A stretch of DNA of 64,000 bases from a virus: IMG/VR virus record IMGVR_UViG_3300046008_000242, positions 1 to 64,000 of that record; one strand, written 5' to 3'. Of the stretch, positions 14,570 to 23,402 are shown one piece after another. Numbering within the stretch: the first letter of the stretch is position 1; every line of letters begins with the position of its first letter. A program made the translations under genes and the position numbers. The notes beneath the pieces were generated by a model. That model was not told the origin of the DNA and ran no database searches. It saw only the letters and a list, made by a program, of their open reading frames with translations.

Positions 14570-15103
14570 CTATTCGATGTTCAACCATTGTTTACGTAAA
14601 TCCGCTGAATCAGAATTCTTGCTGAATGCTAATTTGATTGAATTTGAATCATGAATATCTTCAATTGTATATTGGACCAAGTTCTTATCAGAATTTGCTA
14701 GATATCCTTTGAAATCTTTTGCTGTAGATGTACCTAATCCTTTGAAGTATTTTGATGTAAATTTCTTTGTGTTAGTTGATTTCCATTGGTCAAATTCATT
14801 CTCATTGTAAAATTCTAATATGTCTTTACCAATAGTTACCTTAATCAAAGGGGTTCTGAATCTATAGATGTATCCAAGTTCAAATAATTCAGGCCAGAAC
14901 GTATGGAATATGTTGATTAACAATCCAATGATATGAGATCCATCGCAATTATGAGTTAAAATGTAATTCGTTGAATCTTTATGTCTGACGTAAAATGTAT
15001 GATGGTCTTTGACTGTCAAATCATATGTTGTAATTGTTTTAGTGATTTCTTCAATTTTATCAATATTGCAGATAATGTAATCTTCTAAGTTAAATTCGTT
15101 CAT
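14570..15103 (-). CDS. 39: Split-intein C half fused to topoisomerase gp39 C-terminal part
   Basis: Residues 1-52 are an intein C fragment: block F-like YDLTVKDHHTFYVRHKDS and block G-like YILTHN, ending His-Asn, the residues that cyclise to release the intein. Residue 53 is Cys, the +1 nucleophile. The following 125 residues are gp39 C-extein: CDGSHIIGLLIN, FWPELFELGYIYRFRTPL and KYFKGLGTSTAKDFKGY. Ligation to the N part restores the TOPRIM metal site DADCDGSHI. The ATG overlaps the stop of the endonuclease gene (ATGA). Without splicing this piece is inert. Confidence 0.93.
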   Translation of the reverse strand: MNEFNLEDYIICNIDKIEEITKTITTYDLTVKDHHTFYVRHKDSTNYILTHNCDGSHIIGLLINIFHTFWPELFELGYIYRFRTPLIKVTIGKDILEFYNENEFDQWKSTNTKKFTSKYFKGLGTSTAKDFKGYLANSDKNLVQYTIEDIHDSNSIKLAFSKNSDSADLRKQWLNIE

Positions 15104-16341
15104 AATTTTATTAAAATTCCTTTGTTTAATTTGGCGTGTTCGACAGCTTCGATTATTTTGTCTAATGATATTGATTTAGATGTTTGTTCCCAAATTACAA
15201 TTATACTATAATTTAATTGTAAAATTTTATCTAATCGTAAATCGTCAATAATCCATTTTTCGGAAGCGGATAATTTCAAATTTTTATTAAATTGTTCAGG
15301 ATGCCATATGGATGGATTACAATGCCAATAATCTCCAAAGAATTCAATAATTACATCTTTATCTTTCAATTTAGCGTCAACGGATAGATTTCTAGGTTTG
15401 AAATCTATCTTATATTCTCTTTCCAATTCATACACAGTTTCAATTCTATCTAGAAATCTATCGCTTGATTTCGATTTAGTTGTACCTAATGTAGAACGTT
15501 TTCGATTATCTTTATGTAATTCCCATTTAATCTTACCTTCTTCAACACCAAATTTGTTAATGAAGAATTGTTCATTATTTGCATTATTTTTACTAATTTT
15601 ATCGCATCGTTCATCGTATTTAATTTTACCAATTTCATCACCATATCTAATTTTATAATCTGGTAAAGAAACTGTTTTACCTTCCCAAGAATAATTTGGA
15701 TCGTAAATACAATCAGAAACTTTCATAGATTGAGCTTCTTTGAATGGTATTTTATGAACCATACTCAAGAAAATGGTAGAACCTCCTATTTTTGACCATA
15801 ACAATTTTGAATAAGGTTTTTCAGGCCAAATTTTATTGAATGTTTTTATTTTACATTCTTCGGTATTACAAAAATAATTGATATGAGATCGTTTGAAAGT
15901 TTTATTTTTAAAATCATACTCATATTCTATATTGTTTGCCAATTTATCACAACATCCGCATATTTCATTTTCATTGAATGTATCTTTATCAAGTTCTGTG
16001 AAAAAGGTTTTAACATAATCAGTCAACTCCCCGAATCCACATTTTGAACTTTTTAAATGCACCGCAACATACGTTGAATTAACTTTCATATTCAATTTCG
16101 CATTACAATGTTCGCAAATCCATTCTTCTTTTTCATATGGTTTACTGAAATGGAATTCTTTGGAAGAAGAATTCCATTTTATTTCCTTCAAATTCGATTC
16201 ATATAAAAATTTATCATCTTGGAAATTTTTACATTTATAATGGAAATGTGTTGTACAATAATCTAAAACATTATGATGTTCTGTTATATGTTTCGTCAAA
16301 TTGTCAAATAAATTATTACATTCTAAACATTCACGTTTCAT
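15100..16341 (-). CDS. Vsr-like homing endonuclease in a fractured gene 39
   Basis: A 413-residue nuclease encoded between the two split-intein halves. N-terminal zinc-finger-like modules: CLECNNLFDNLTKHITEHH, ICEHCNAKL and CGCCDKL. A middle module (FGVEEGKIKWELHKDNRK) recurs in other homing proteins. The C-terminal Vsr-like domain shows VDAKLKDKDVIIEFFGDYWH, a CNPSIWHPEQ segment, WIIDDLRLDKILQLNY and VIWEQ. Its start overlaps the stop of the N half and its stop overlaps the start of the C half. This matches the published fractured-gene class in which such a nuclease separates split-intein halves. Confidence 0.93.
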   Translation of the reverse strand: MKRECLECNNLFDNLTKHITEHHNVLDYCTTHFHYKCKNFQDDKFLYESNLKEIKWNSSSKEFHFSKPYEKEEWICEHCNAKLNMKVNSTYVAVHLKSSKCGFGELTDYVKTFFTELDKDTFNENEICGCCDKLANNIEYEYDFKNKTFKRSHINYFCNTEECKIKTFNKIWPEKPYSKLLWSKIGGSTIFLSMVHKIPFKEAQSMKVSDCIYDPNYSWEGKTVSLPDYKIRYGDEIGKIKYDERCDKISKNNANNEQFFINKFGVEEGKIKWELHKDNRKRSTLGTTKSKSSDRFLDRIETVYELEREYKIDFKPRNLSVDAKLKDKDVIIEFFGDYWHCNPSIWHPEQFNKNLKLSASEKWIIDDLRLDKILQLNYSIIVIWEQTSKSISLDKIIEAVEHAKLNKGILIKL

Positions 16342-18101
16342 GATTTCTTTTTTAAAATTTTATCTGTTGATTTTATGTCTTTAAACATAACTTTAATGAT
16401 TTTACCATCTCTCCAAATTACATGTTTATGTTCTGGAGTACCTTCGATAATATCTTCGCCAGAGGTGATTCGAATTACCGTATCTGTTGATTTCATATTG
16501 ACATATTCAACTGGTTTGTATTCATTCAGATGCGTCAACACGTTATCTTCCAATGGATTAACATCAGAGATAAGTTTTTCACCTTTATCCGTCAATACAT
16601 AATGTTCTTCCGTAATACAATCCGCATCAGTGAGGAAACACATCTTACCAAATCTCAATGGACTCATTGGTGTAACTTGTTCACCGAGTTTCAATCCCAT
16701 GATGGTTAAGATACTTTTGAATTCAGTATTCTCCATCAGTTTCTTGGCATCGATATCCGTTACATTTAATGGTTTACCTTTTAATGAAAATACTCCATGT
16801 AATTCAGGATCTCTAGCTGACATAATGGCACTGGAGGCTGAATTCCCCTCTGTTAGGAAGAGGATGCACTTGCTTCTATCTTTCTTCTCATTGGCATCCT
16901 CAAATTTGTCTACTCTAGCTGGATTCAATTTGTCCACAGACTTGTTCAACTTTCTTAATTCAGCATTCTTAAGAGCATTTTCCTTTGCTTCAGCCCAGTC
17001 TAAAATTGATTGTACAATACTTGATTCAATTATCTTTTTGATGAATTTATCGGATACAACAAATGATGTTCCAAATGTTTTTGGTTCATTAATTAGATCT
17101 TCTTTGGTCTGGCTAGAATATCTTGGTCTAACAATGTTACAATTGATGAACAGATTGATATGATTTTTAATCTCTGATGGTTTAATATCAATTTTATGTT
17201 TCTTTGTGATATATGTTCTTAATTTGTTTACAATTTGGTCTGAAATATATCCAACATGATTACCACCGATATAGGTTTCCGTATTATTGACAAACGATAC
17301 ATGAGAGAAACTTCCATCAGATTTGCTTACACCGATTTGCCAATTTTCATTTTGTTCAAAAATGTAATCATCAGTGTATAGTTTGATGTAGTCTTCAAAC
17401 GACTTAATTTCAATACGTTCTTCATTCAGATAAATCTTCAATTTCGAATTACACGCGGCAACATCATATACTCTTTTGACTAATTTGTTATAATTATCCG
17501 AATCAATACCATTCATCCCAAATCTAACAAAATCTGTATCATAAGTGATTTTGGTAAATTTCTTGGTTGATTTTTTAACAACAGGTTCAGTTTTATCTTT
17601 TGAATTGTTTGAATGTGTCTGAGTAAATTCTAATTTACCATCTGCGGTGTTGACAATAAATTGATTTGAGAAGATATTGGTGAGAGCCGAACCTTCTCCA
17701 TTTTGACCAGTTAAGAAGTCATCAGAATCATCATCAAAATTTGAACCTGATTTTAATTCGAAAATCATTTCAGGGATATATTGTTGATGTTCCTTATGTA
17801 TAGCAACAACAATACCACCATTATCTTCTACAGAAATAGTTCCTGTATCTCTGTCCACATTAACTTTAATGGTATTGAGATGCGACCCTTCAGCAGTTTT
17901 AGAAAAATCAACGGAGTTTGAAATAATCTCATCGAAAATCTTAATGAATGCTGGATTCCATGTTAATTCTTTCTTCTTGAATTTTGAATCTTCCAACACA
18001 TATGAATCTGACGTATGTGGATTGATGGAACCGATGTATCTTCCAGGGCGTAATAATACATGTTCAAGGTCGGTAAGTTTTTTAAATTTTTGTTCAATCA
18101 T
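16338..18101 (-). CDS. 39: Topoisomerase gp39 N-terminal part fused to split-intein N half
   Basis: Residues 1-494 are type II topoisomerase large subunit: LLRPGRYIGSINPHT, FDEIISNSVDFSK and SVEDNGGI (GHKL ATPase), GQNGEGSAL, then LFLTEGNSASSAIMSARD and MCFLTDAD of the TOPRIM domain. Residues 495-587 are an intein N fragment starting CITEEHYVLTDKGEKLI (catalytic Cys1) with block B GTPEHKHVIWRDG. The intein cuts between the aspartates of the DxD metal motif, so the enzyme should be active only after trans-splicing; the mature product would be about 619 residues. Upstream TATAAT near 18135 may be its -10 box. Confidence 0.95.
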   Translation of the reverse strand: MIEQKFKKLTDLEHVLLRPGRYIGSINPHTSDSYVLEDSKFKKKELTWNPAFIKIFDEIISNSVDFSKTAEGSHLNTIKVNVDRDTGTISVEDNGGIVVAIHKEHQQYIPEMIFELKSGSNFDDDSDDFLTGQNGEGSALTNIFSNQFIVNTADGKLEFTQTHSNNSKDKTEPVVKKSTKKFTKITYDTDFVRFGMNGIDSDNYNKLVKRVYDVAACNSKLKIYLNEERIEIKSFEDYIKLYTDDYIFEQNENWQIGVSKSDGSFSHVSFVNNTETYIGGNHVGYISDQIVNKLRTYITKKHKIDIKPSEIKNHINLFINCNIVRPRYSSQTKEDLINEPKTFGTSFVVSDKFIKKIIESSIVQSILDWAEAKENALKNAELRKLNKSVDKLNPARVDKFEDANEKKDRSKCILFLTEGNSASSAIMSARDPELHGVFSLKGKPLNVTDIDAKKLMENTEFKSILTIMGLKLGEQVTPMSPLRFGKMCFLTDADCITEEHYVLTDKGEKLISDVNPLEDNVLTHLNEYKPVEYVNMKSTDTVIRITSGEDIIEGTPEHKHVIWRDGKIIKVMFKDIKSTDKILKKKS

Positions 18102-18152
18102 TTTTGTTTCTCAGTTAAATTTGAAAATGAAATTATAATATAGATTGTTATT

Positions 18153-18947
18153 TTAACCAAATAAATCTTCTTCCATGTTTGAGTACATACATTCTGAAAC
18201 TGTATATTCATCAATCCTATTTGGTGAAGAATTACGCATTGTTCTTATGGTGGTCTTATTAAAATTTGGTAAGAAATCATGACTTGTATCGGTATATACA
18301 ATATCATTATTGGAATTAGTAACAAAGTTTATAAATTGCTTGAAATAATCTTCGGAAATGGTTTCATATGAACCTTCCTTTGCTATATATGGTGGATCTA
18401 GAAACATAAATGAATTGTCTGGTAAGTTCAACTCAAAGAAATCTAAATTGTAAATCTCAGCTCTTGATAATCTGGAATTGATTAAATTGAATTCGCGTTT
18501 ATCCAATATCTTACCCCTCTTACCACACCCTTGATTGAATCCATTAGGTCCAAATCTTGCCATACTATTGATGCAAGCATTATACAATGTAAACAAATAG
18601 AATCCTTCTAAATTTGAATCAGTTTTATAATGTTCCATATTGAAGTAATTCCTGAAATTGTAATAGGTTTCTTTCTCTTCAATATCACCAAAATCGCGTT
18701 TAACCGTTAATAATGAATTTTCATATTCAGAATAATCTCCATTTTTAAACGATTTGAAAATAGTTGTAACATTTCTATCTTTATCATTTAAGATATAGTT
18801 GTCAAATTCTTTCTCAAGATTAAGGAAAACCGAACCAGAACCTAAAAATGGTTCAACATAGATTTTCTTGTCAGTCTTGTTAATTTCCCTATTGATTAAA
18901 TCAACATACTTAATCTTTGTTCCCATGTAATTGAAAAACTTTATCAT
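18153..18947 (-). CDS. dam: Dam-type DNA adenine N6-methyltransferase
   Basis: D12-class adenine methyltransferase, 264 residues. SAM-binding FNYMGTKIKY and VEPFLGSGSVFLNL, catalytic DPPY within FMFLDPPYIAKEGSY, and the alpha-family order are clear. Start at 18947 (MIKFFNYMGTK) follows GAGGATGAT; a frame 33 bp longer is less likely. In T4 Dam methylates GATC; the specificity here cannot be read. It lies between uvsW-like and 39 genes and may protect phage DNA or mark it. Confidence 0.93.
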   Translation of the reverse strand: MIKFFNYMGTKIKYVDLINREINKTDKKIYVEPFLGSGSVFLNLEKEFDNYILNDKDRNVTTIFKSFKNGDYSEYENSLLTVKRDFGDIEEKETYYNFRNYFNMEHYKTDSNLEGFYLFTLYNACINSMARFGPNGFNQGCGKRGKILDKREFNLINSRLSRAEIYNLDFFELNLPDNSFMFLDPPYIAKEGSYETISEDYFKQFINFVTNSNNDIVYTDTSHDFLPNFNKTTIRTMRNSSPNRIDEYTVSECMYSNMEEDLFG

Positions 18948-19021
18948 ATCATCCTCTAAGTAATTTATGAAATTATACATCTATTGTTTAGAATAGTAAA
19001 GATAATTATAGATTTTCGATA

Positions 19022-19062
19022 CTCAATAAAAATCCCATCAACTTTTCAATTGATAGGATATA
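19022..19062 (-). terminator. Terminator of the UvsW-like gene
   Basis: CCTATCAA pairs with TTGATGGG (one G-T pair) on the minus strand, followed by ATTTTTATTGAG. It lies just after the stop at 19069 and shows the gene truly ends there. Confidence 0.75.
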
Positions 19063-19068
19063 ATAAAT

Positions 19069-20418
19069 TTACATTTTAATCAATTTCTTAGATTTAATCC
19101 AATTGTTATCAATATCATGTTCTGTTGTTATCAACTTAGACTGGACATTAGAACCATCGCTCAATTTAACCAATTCATTTTCTCCAATTAAAATATACAA
19201 TTCTCCGAACCATATCTTAATCATCCTGTCAGCAGAATTCATTGATGTTCTAATTTCATCACGTTTGGTGTTATCAACAGAACCAGAGATATAATGGATT
19301 TCTCTATCATTACATTTTTCCTTTAACATTTTATGTAATGGAACACCGTGTTTCTCTACATATTGGAATAAGATTAAAGTGGTTTCCTGTTGTGATAATG
19401 CCAGATTAACAATAAATTTATTACGTTTGTCATTCTGGACAATCCAATCTAGTTCCTTCTGGTATTCAGTCTTGGTCATCAATTTCTTTGTATCGGTATC
19501 ATAATCTAACAGGATACATGAAATGTCTAATGATGTTACACTGTTATCATCCATCAATTCTTTGGTTGTAATTACTTTGAATACCTTACCAAACAAGCCT
19601 GTTAATTGTAATTCGGATATATGTTTACCATCTAATGTTCCAGTTGTCCCTATTCTAATGGAAGTGTTTGGCATATTGTTAAGCAATTTTGTTACAACGT
19701 TTGCTTTATATTGGTGGCACTCGTCGCCACAGACTACGTCGAATCCAGCAACAACTGATACATCATGCTGTAGGGTCTGCCATGTGGATATAACGCATTT
19801 CTTCTTGTAATCTTTTAGTAGACCAGAATAAATCCTTGAACAATTTTCTTGTACATTCCAACCATTATGAGACGAATAATCTTCAAAATCTTTATACATC
19901 TGGTCGACTAGCATAGTGCTTGGGACAATCATCAAACAATTCATATCATTTTCAATATACCAACGAATAATTCCGTATAAAATCAAGGACTTACCACTAG
20001 AAGTTGGACTCAAAATTATGATTCTTTTGGATTTTATGGCTTCATGGATAGCTCTTATTTGATAATCTCTTATTTCAATTTTAACTCCACGAGCATGTAT
20101 GTTTAGATTGTTGATATATTGTTCTATTTCAGAATAAGAAACATCTGTTTGTTCTATTACAGTCCCTTCCAATTCAATTTCATAATCGTTTATCTTGGCA
20201 AATTTTTCAATGTATGATAGTAAGCCAACATGAATCTTTTTGGTGGCATGAGAATACAAATATATCTTACCGTCCCACAGTTTATTCTTCCACTTTGGAG
20301 AAAATTGGTAACCCGTTGAAAAGAATGAGAAATATGACGATAATTCTTGTTCAACACCAAAGTCTGAGGTCACATAAAGGAAGGATTCATCTAGTTTTCG
20401 TATTTTGATAATAGTCAT
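19069..20418 (-). CDS. uvsW: UvsW-like helicase with aberrant C-terminus
   Basis: 449 residues. The N domain matches UvsW (YQFSPKWKNKLWDGKIYL), then RDYQIRAI, Walker A SPTSSGKS (137-144), DECH (231-234), motif III GTTGT, and the start of the second RecA domain up to HYISGSVDNTKRDEIR. From about residue 395 the normal motifs V and VI (including the arginine fingers of a QxxGRxxR motif) are absent and replaced by IKIWFGELYILIGENELVKL and a short tail. UvsW unwinds recombination and R-loop structures; this form would lack the residues needed for ATP hydrolysis coupling. A terminator follows, so no second exon lies directly downstream. Confidence 0.88.
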   Translation of the reverse strand: MTIIKIRKLDESFLYVTSDFGVEQELSSYFSFFSTGYQFSPKWKNKLWDGKIYLYSHATKKIHVGLLSYIEKFAKINDYEIELEGTVIEQTDVSYSEIEQYINNLNIHARGVKIEIRDYQIRAIHEAIKSKRIIILSPTSSGKSLILYGIIRWYIENDMNCLMIVPSTMLVDQMYKDFEDYSSHNGWNVQENCSRIYSGLLKDYKKKCVISTWQTLQHDVSVVAGFDVVCGDECHQYKANVVTKLLNNMPNTSIRIGTTGTLDGKHISELQLTGLFGKVFKVITTKELMDDNSVTSLDISCILLDYDTDTKKLMTKTEYQKELDWIVQNDKRNKFIVNLALSQQETTLILFQYVEKHGVPLHKMLKEKCNDREIHYISGSVDNTKRDEIRTSMNSADRMIKIWFGELYILIGENELVKLSDGSNVQSKLITTEHDIDNNWIKSKKLIKM

Positions 20419-20467
20419 GTTTATACAATTTAATTGTTAAGATGACTATATTTATAGGGTTGTCAAA

Positions 20468-20508
20468 CATGAAAAATCCCATAAGACATTACATCTTATG
20501 GGATATAA
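20468..20508 (-). terminator. Terminator of the 20527-20865 gene
   Basis: Perfect 11-bp arms ATCCCATAAGA (20476-20486) / TCTTATGGGAT (20494-20504), followed by TTTTTC on the minus strand. Confidence 0.85.
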
Positions 20509-20526
20509 ATTTGGTTCATCAAATCC

Positions 20527-20865
20527 TTAAAACATATTGTAAGATGTTTTTTTGTCAACAAATACTGGCAAATGTTTCACATTTTCATATAATGCCATAT
20601 AGTCTTCACCTTCCCCCTTGTAATTGCATAATTCGCAAACTAATAATTCTGGATTGTAATCGACGTCAAATTCAGATTTGAAATATTCACAAAATTCTTC
20701 CAAACTGTAATCATCTAACATCATTGAACATAATTCAGACGCTTTGTATGGGGCAGAACGGAACATACTTTGGTACATTTTGTTAGCTTGTTCAAATGTT
20801 CTTGGATCTTTCAATCCTTCTTCAAGGATGTTGAATAATTCAGTTTTGAAATTTGATTGTGACAT
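20527..20865 (-). CDS. Hypothetical protein, 112 aa
   Basis: Starts MSQSNFKTELFNILEEGLKDP; helical and acidic, with a CEYFKSEFDVDYNPELLVCELCNYKG stretch containing a CELC pair. It has its own promoter (20926-20954) and terminator. No family recognised; the cysteine pair alone is not enough to call a zinc site. Confidence 0.7.
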   Translation of the reverse strand: MSQSNFKTELFNILEEGLKDPRTFEQANKMYQSMFRSAPYKASELCSMMLDDYSLEEFCEYFKSEFDVDYNPELLVCELCNYKGEGEDYMALYENVKHLPVFVDKKTSYNMF

Positions 20866-20925
20866 GATAATAACCTCTATAAAATGTTTGATTTAAATTC
20901 ATTGGATTCTTCCAACTTGAAATCT

Positions 20926-20954
20926 ATTATAAAGGTTATCTCAGACATCGAAAG
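20926..20954 (-). promoter_or_regulatory. CTTTCG-17-TATAAT promoter of the 20527-20865 gene
   Basis: CTTTCG (20949-20954) and TATAAT (20926-20931) with a 17-bp spacer on the minus strand, about 60 bp before the ATG. Confidence 0.7.
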
Positions 20955-20961
20955 AAAAATC

Positions 20962-21201
20962 TTAATTTATTTTAATGTTACAATTTTTATTCATATCCCA
21001 CAAATCAAATGTTGGATTATCTTCAGAATAATCACCTTTCTGTAATAATGTACAGAATCCATTCATTTGTTTTGGGTAATGATAATCTATATGATGATAA
21101 GGACAAACATGGTATCTACCATCAATCTTTGTATAACAATGTTCTCCTTCTGGTATACCAATAGACGGAGTATCGACATTAGGATTTCTATCTTGGACAT
21201 C
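20962..21201 (-). CDS. Cys/His-rich ORF without an ATG start, about 79 codons
   Basis: An open frame reading DVQDRNPNVDTPSIGIPEGE, then HCYTKIDGRYHVCPYHHIDY and MNGFCTLLQKGDYSEDNP. Its composition is clearly protein-like and Cys/His spacing suggests metal binding. A TAA lies immediately upstream in frame, and no ATG occurs before the middle. An ATG at 21197 in another frame suggests a missing or extra base near 21190-21200. It may be a frameshifted gene, a sequence error, or use a rare start. Confidence 0.4.
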   Translation of the reverse strand, partial: DVQDRNPNVDTPSIGIPEGEHCYTKIDGRYHVCPYHHIDYHYPKQMNGFCTLLQKGDYSEDNPTFDLWDMNKNCNIKIN

Positions 21202-21230
21202 TTATGTAGTACAGATTCAAGATGAGCCTT

Positions 21231-21479
21231 CTAGGATTCTCTCCATGGTTCAATTACATCACCAGTTCCTATCCTAACTTCACTCCAATCGATTTTAGAA
21301 CAAGACGGACAAATTTGTTCTGTGTTTCTTATAAACTCCCCGTCATGGATGTAATACTCATCTGGATTAGATTCACATTGTTTAATGAATTCTAATTCTT
21401 CCATGTCATAATATGTTTCAGACATGGAATCGCATAATTTACAATATGTATTGACGGTTACCGTTATATTATCTGCCAT
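21231..21479 (-). CDS. Small zinc-ribbon-like protein, 82 aa
   Basis: Reads MADNITVTVNTYCKLCDSMS and later QICPSCSKIDWSEV: two CxxC pairs about 45 residues apart, a typical zinc ribbon. The intervening part is acidic and helical. It is 3 bp from the upstream gene. Possibly a DNA- or protein-binding accessory factor; partner unknown. Confidence 0.65.
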   Translation of the reverse strand: MADNITVTVNTYCKLCDSMSETYYDMEELEFIKQCESNPDEYYIHDGEFIRNTEQICPSCSKIDWSEVRIGTGDVIEPWRES

Positions 21480-21482
21480 AAA

Positions 21483-21737
21483 CTATCTTCTACTCTCTGT
21501 TAATACATGGTTATATAATGTCAAGAAAGTTTCCAATGAATTTCCTTTTTCAATCATGTCATCAATATCCATCGTCAAATCAGTTTCATCTGGTAATTCG
21601 TCTTCGTCCAATTCATAACCAAAGAATTCTCCTAATAATTTTAAAATATGTTCATTATCTTGTTGTGTTATAATTTCACTAGATAATGTTTCTAAAATAT
21701 CATCGTCAAAATCTATACCAATAAATGTATCCATCAT
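21483..21737 (-). CDS. Acidic hypothetical protein, 84 aa
   Basis: Starts MMDTFIGIDFDDDILETL, very acidic (ELDEDELPDETDLTMDIDD). Its start overlaps the stop of the upstream gene. Such strongly acidic small phage proteins can mimic DNA or bind host proteins, but nothing specific is visible. Confidence 0.65.
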   Translation of the reverse strand: MMDTFIGIDFDDDILETLSSEIITQQDNEHILKLLGEFFGYELDEDELPDETDLTMDIDDMIEKGNSLETFLTLYNHVLTESRR

Positions 21738-22210
21738 ACATTCTCTTTATAAGGTGGTCGAACAGATTCAATATCTTCAACATATTGGACATTTAATTTT
21801 CTACAACCCAATAGTCGTTTCATCTTACGTTTAACTGTTGAAATTTTAGTTGTATAATTTAAGTAAAATCCATTAACTCTACCTTGTAAATTAGGAACAT
21901 ATAATGCGTAAGTAGTTTCAATTTTAATCCATCTTGGTTGAAATGTACGTTCGCAATAATACTTGTCGTCCCAAAAGACAACCCGTTCTTTCAATTCAGA
22001 TATCTTACATGATTCGTAACAAGACAAAGTTCTATCCCAATAGATTCTACATTCAGGATCTTTTTCCTTCTGGATATAAAGAATTGCTTGTTTGTTTTTA
22101 AATTGTTTACGATTCCAAGGACAAACTTGGATATGATTATGTTTGTATCTGTACATATCATATGACGGATATTCTCCAGTCAATTCATCAACCTTCTCGA
22201 TAGCAGCCAT
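21734..22210 (-). CDS. Hypothetical protein, 158 aa
   Basis: Starts MAAIEKVDELTGEYPSYDMY; contains several cysteines (QVCPWNRKQF, DPECRIYWDRTLSCYESCKI) and aromatic residues, then a basic KRKMKRLLGCRK stretch. Overlaps the next gene by 4 bp and abuts the previous one. No family recognised. Confidence 0.7.
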   Translation of the reverse strand: MAAIEKVDELTGEYPSYDMYRYKHNHIQVCPWNRKQFKNKQAILYIQKEKDPECRIYWDRTLSCYESCKISELKERVVFWDDKYYCERTFQPRWIKIETTYALYVPNLQGRVNGFYLNYTTKISTVKRKMKRLLGCRKLNVQYVEDIESVRPPYKENV

Positions 22211-22776
22211 TATAGTTCCTCTTTCAATTGTTGTAATTTACGTTCCAATCTTGAAATGACGGCTTGTTTCTTTTTATGTTCTCTATCGTCTTTTGTCTTA
22301 TCCAGTTCGATACGTTTATTGTATTCATCATCTGTTTCGTATCTTGAACGATAAATGACATATTGAATGTTATCATAATATGATTTGTCAATTATTTTAA
22401 CATCAAAATCGCGCGAATGTCTTTGCTTGTATTGTTCCAATCTTGAGATTAAATCTTTTAATGGTTCTTCTTTAATTTCCAAAACATCTTTCATTGTGAT
22501 AATTTTTCTATCAGCATATTTACATAATTCTGTTACAAATTCATTATAATCTGTAATTGATTTTGATATAGTCGGAGTAACCAAACTAATGTAATTTTTG
22601 TTCTTTCCATAGATAATAACCCGACTTTTGGAATTATTGACTTTATTTGTCAATACGTATTCGTTTGGTATCGACGGATTACGTTCAATTTTGAAATGTT
22701 TATATATAGATGCGTCGTTTTCTACGCGTTCTGTTATTTCTTCTAATGTCATTAAAAGTGTATCATTTTGTAACAT
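22210..22776 (-). CDS. Hypothetical protein with C-terminal coiled coil, 188 aa
   Basis: Start at 22776 (MLQNDTLLMTLEEITERVEN) after TTGGAGATAACA; the start overlaps the end of the upstream gene. The N-terminal half is alpha/beta (YVLTNKVNNSKSRVIIYGKN), the C-terminal half is a long charged helix (RLEQYKQRH, KKKQAVISRLERKLQQLKEE), predicted coiled coil. No recognised domain. Confidence 0.7.
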   Translation of the reverse strand: MLQNDTLLMTLEEITERVENDASIYKHFKIERNPSIPNEYVLTNKVNNSKSRVIIYGKNKNYISLVTPTISKSITDYNEFVTELCKYADRKIITMKDVLEIKEEPLKDLISRLEQYKQRHSRDFDVKIIDKSYYDNIQYVIYRSRYETDDEYNKRIELDKTKDDREHKKKQAVISRLERKLQQLKEEL

Positions 22777-23071
22777 TGTTATCTCCAAATAAAATATCAA
22801 TACCTCTACGCAGTTTCAATCTTGGTTTGATTGAATCCATTGTTAATTCATTACCCAATAGAGCATCAGTCATCGTTTCCAATGCGTCTGGTAATGTCAT
22901 TTTAATCATATCTAATGTTTTAACTGAAGAACGTCTTACTCCAGAAATGGTTATATTAACTTCATACAACCCATCATCTAATGGTAGAAATGTAATTGTA
23001 TCATGTTTTCTTGATTTATCGATCGTATACACTGAAGTATATTTGTCGAAGATTGAATTTGAAAATGGCAT
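22763..23071 (-). CDS. Hypothetical protein, 102 aa
   Basis: Start at 23071 (MPFSNSIFDKYTSVYTID), directly preceded by GGAGGATACA; longer frame of 4 residues lacks spacing. Beta-rich beginning (HDTITFLPLDDGLYEVNITI) followed by a helix and a basic KPRLKLRRG segment. No family recognised. Confidence 0.7.
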   Translation of the reverse strand: MPFSNSIFDKYTSVYTIDKSRKHDTITFLPLDDGLYEVNITISGVRRSSVKTLDMIKMTLPDALETMTDALLGNELTMDSIKPRLKLRRGIDILFGDNNVTK

Positions 23072-23086
23072 TGTATCCTCCAATGA

Positions 23087-23371
23087 TTAAGGTAATCTAA
23101 TTCTGGTATTTTCTTCTATCTTATGTAAACAAGTGAATCCCCATTCCAACAACTCTCCAGATTCAATCTCAGTTTCCGAAAAATCATACACATTGATGAT
23201 TTTAGTTTTGTATGTTGGTTCATATTCTCCCAACAATGTCCATTTATCCCAACCAGAACCATATCCGTTGAATCCATATGTTCTGAAGAACCAAGAACCA
23301 TCTTCACCTTGTGCTACATGAACATTACGACCAAATGAATCATGACCGCTGAATAATTGTATAGCTTTCAT
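23087..23371 (-). CDS. Hypothetical protein, 94 aa
   Basis: Start at 23371 (MKAIQLFSGHDSFGRNVHVA), with GAGAGGTTATCAAA upstream. Rich in Gly, Tyr and Trp (FFRTYGFNGYGSGWDKW) then an acidic EIESGELLEWGF. Transcribed from a CTTTCG/TATAAT promoter at 23403-23431. Unknown function. Confidence 0.7.
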   Translation of the reverse strand: MKAIQLFSGHDSFGRNVHVAQGEDGSWFFRTYGFNGYGSGWDKWTLLGEYEPTYKTKIINVYDFSETEIESGELLEWGFTCLHKIEENTRIRLP

Positions 23372-23402
23372 TTTGATAACCTCTCTGTATTGATTAGATT
23401 CT

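Noticed and set aside
16630-17163. Plus-strand ORF opposite gene 39
   Set aside because: Mirror frame of conserved topoisomerase codons, no ribosome site, no recognisable protein.
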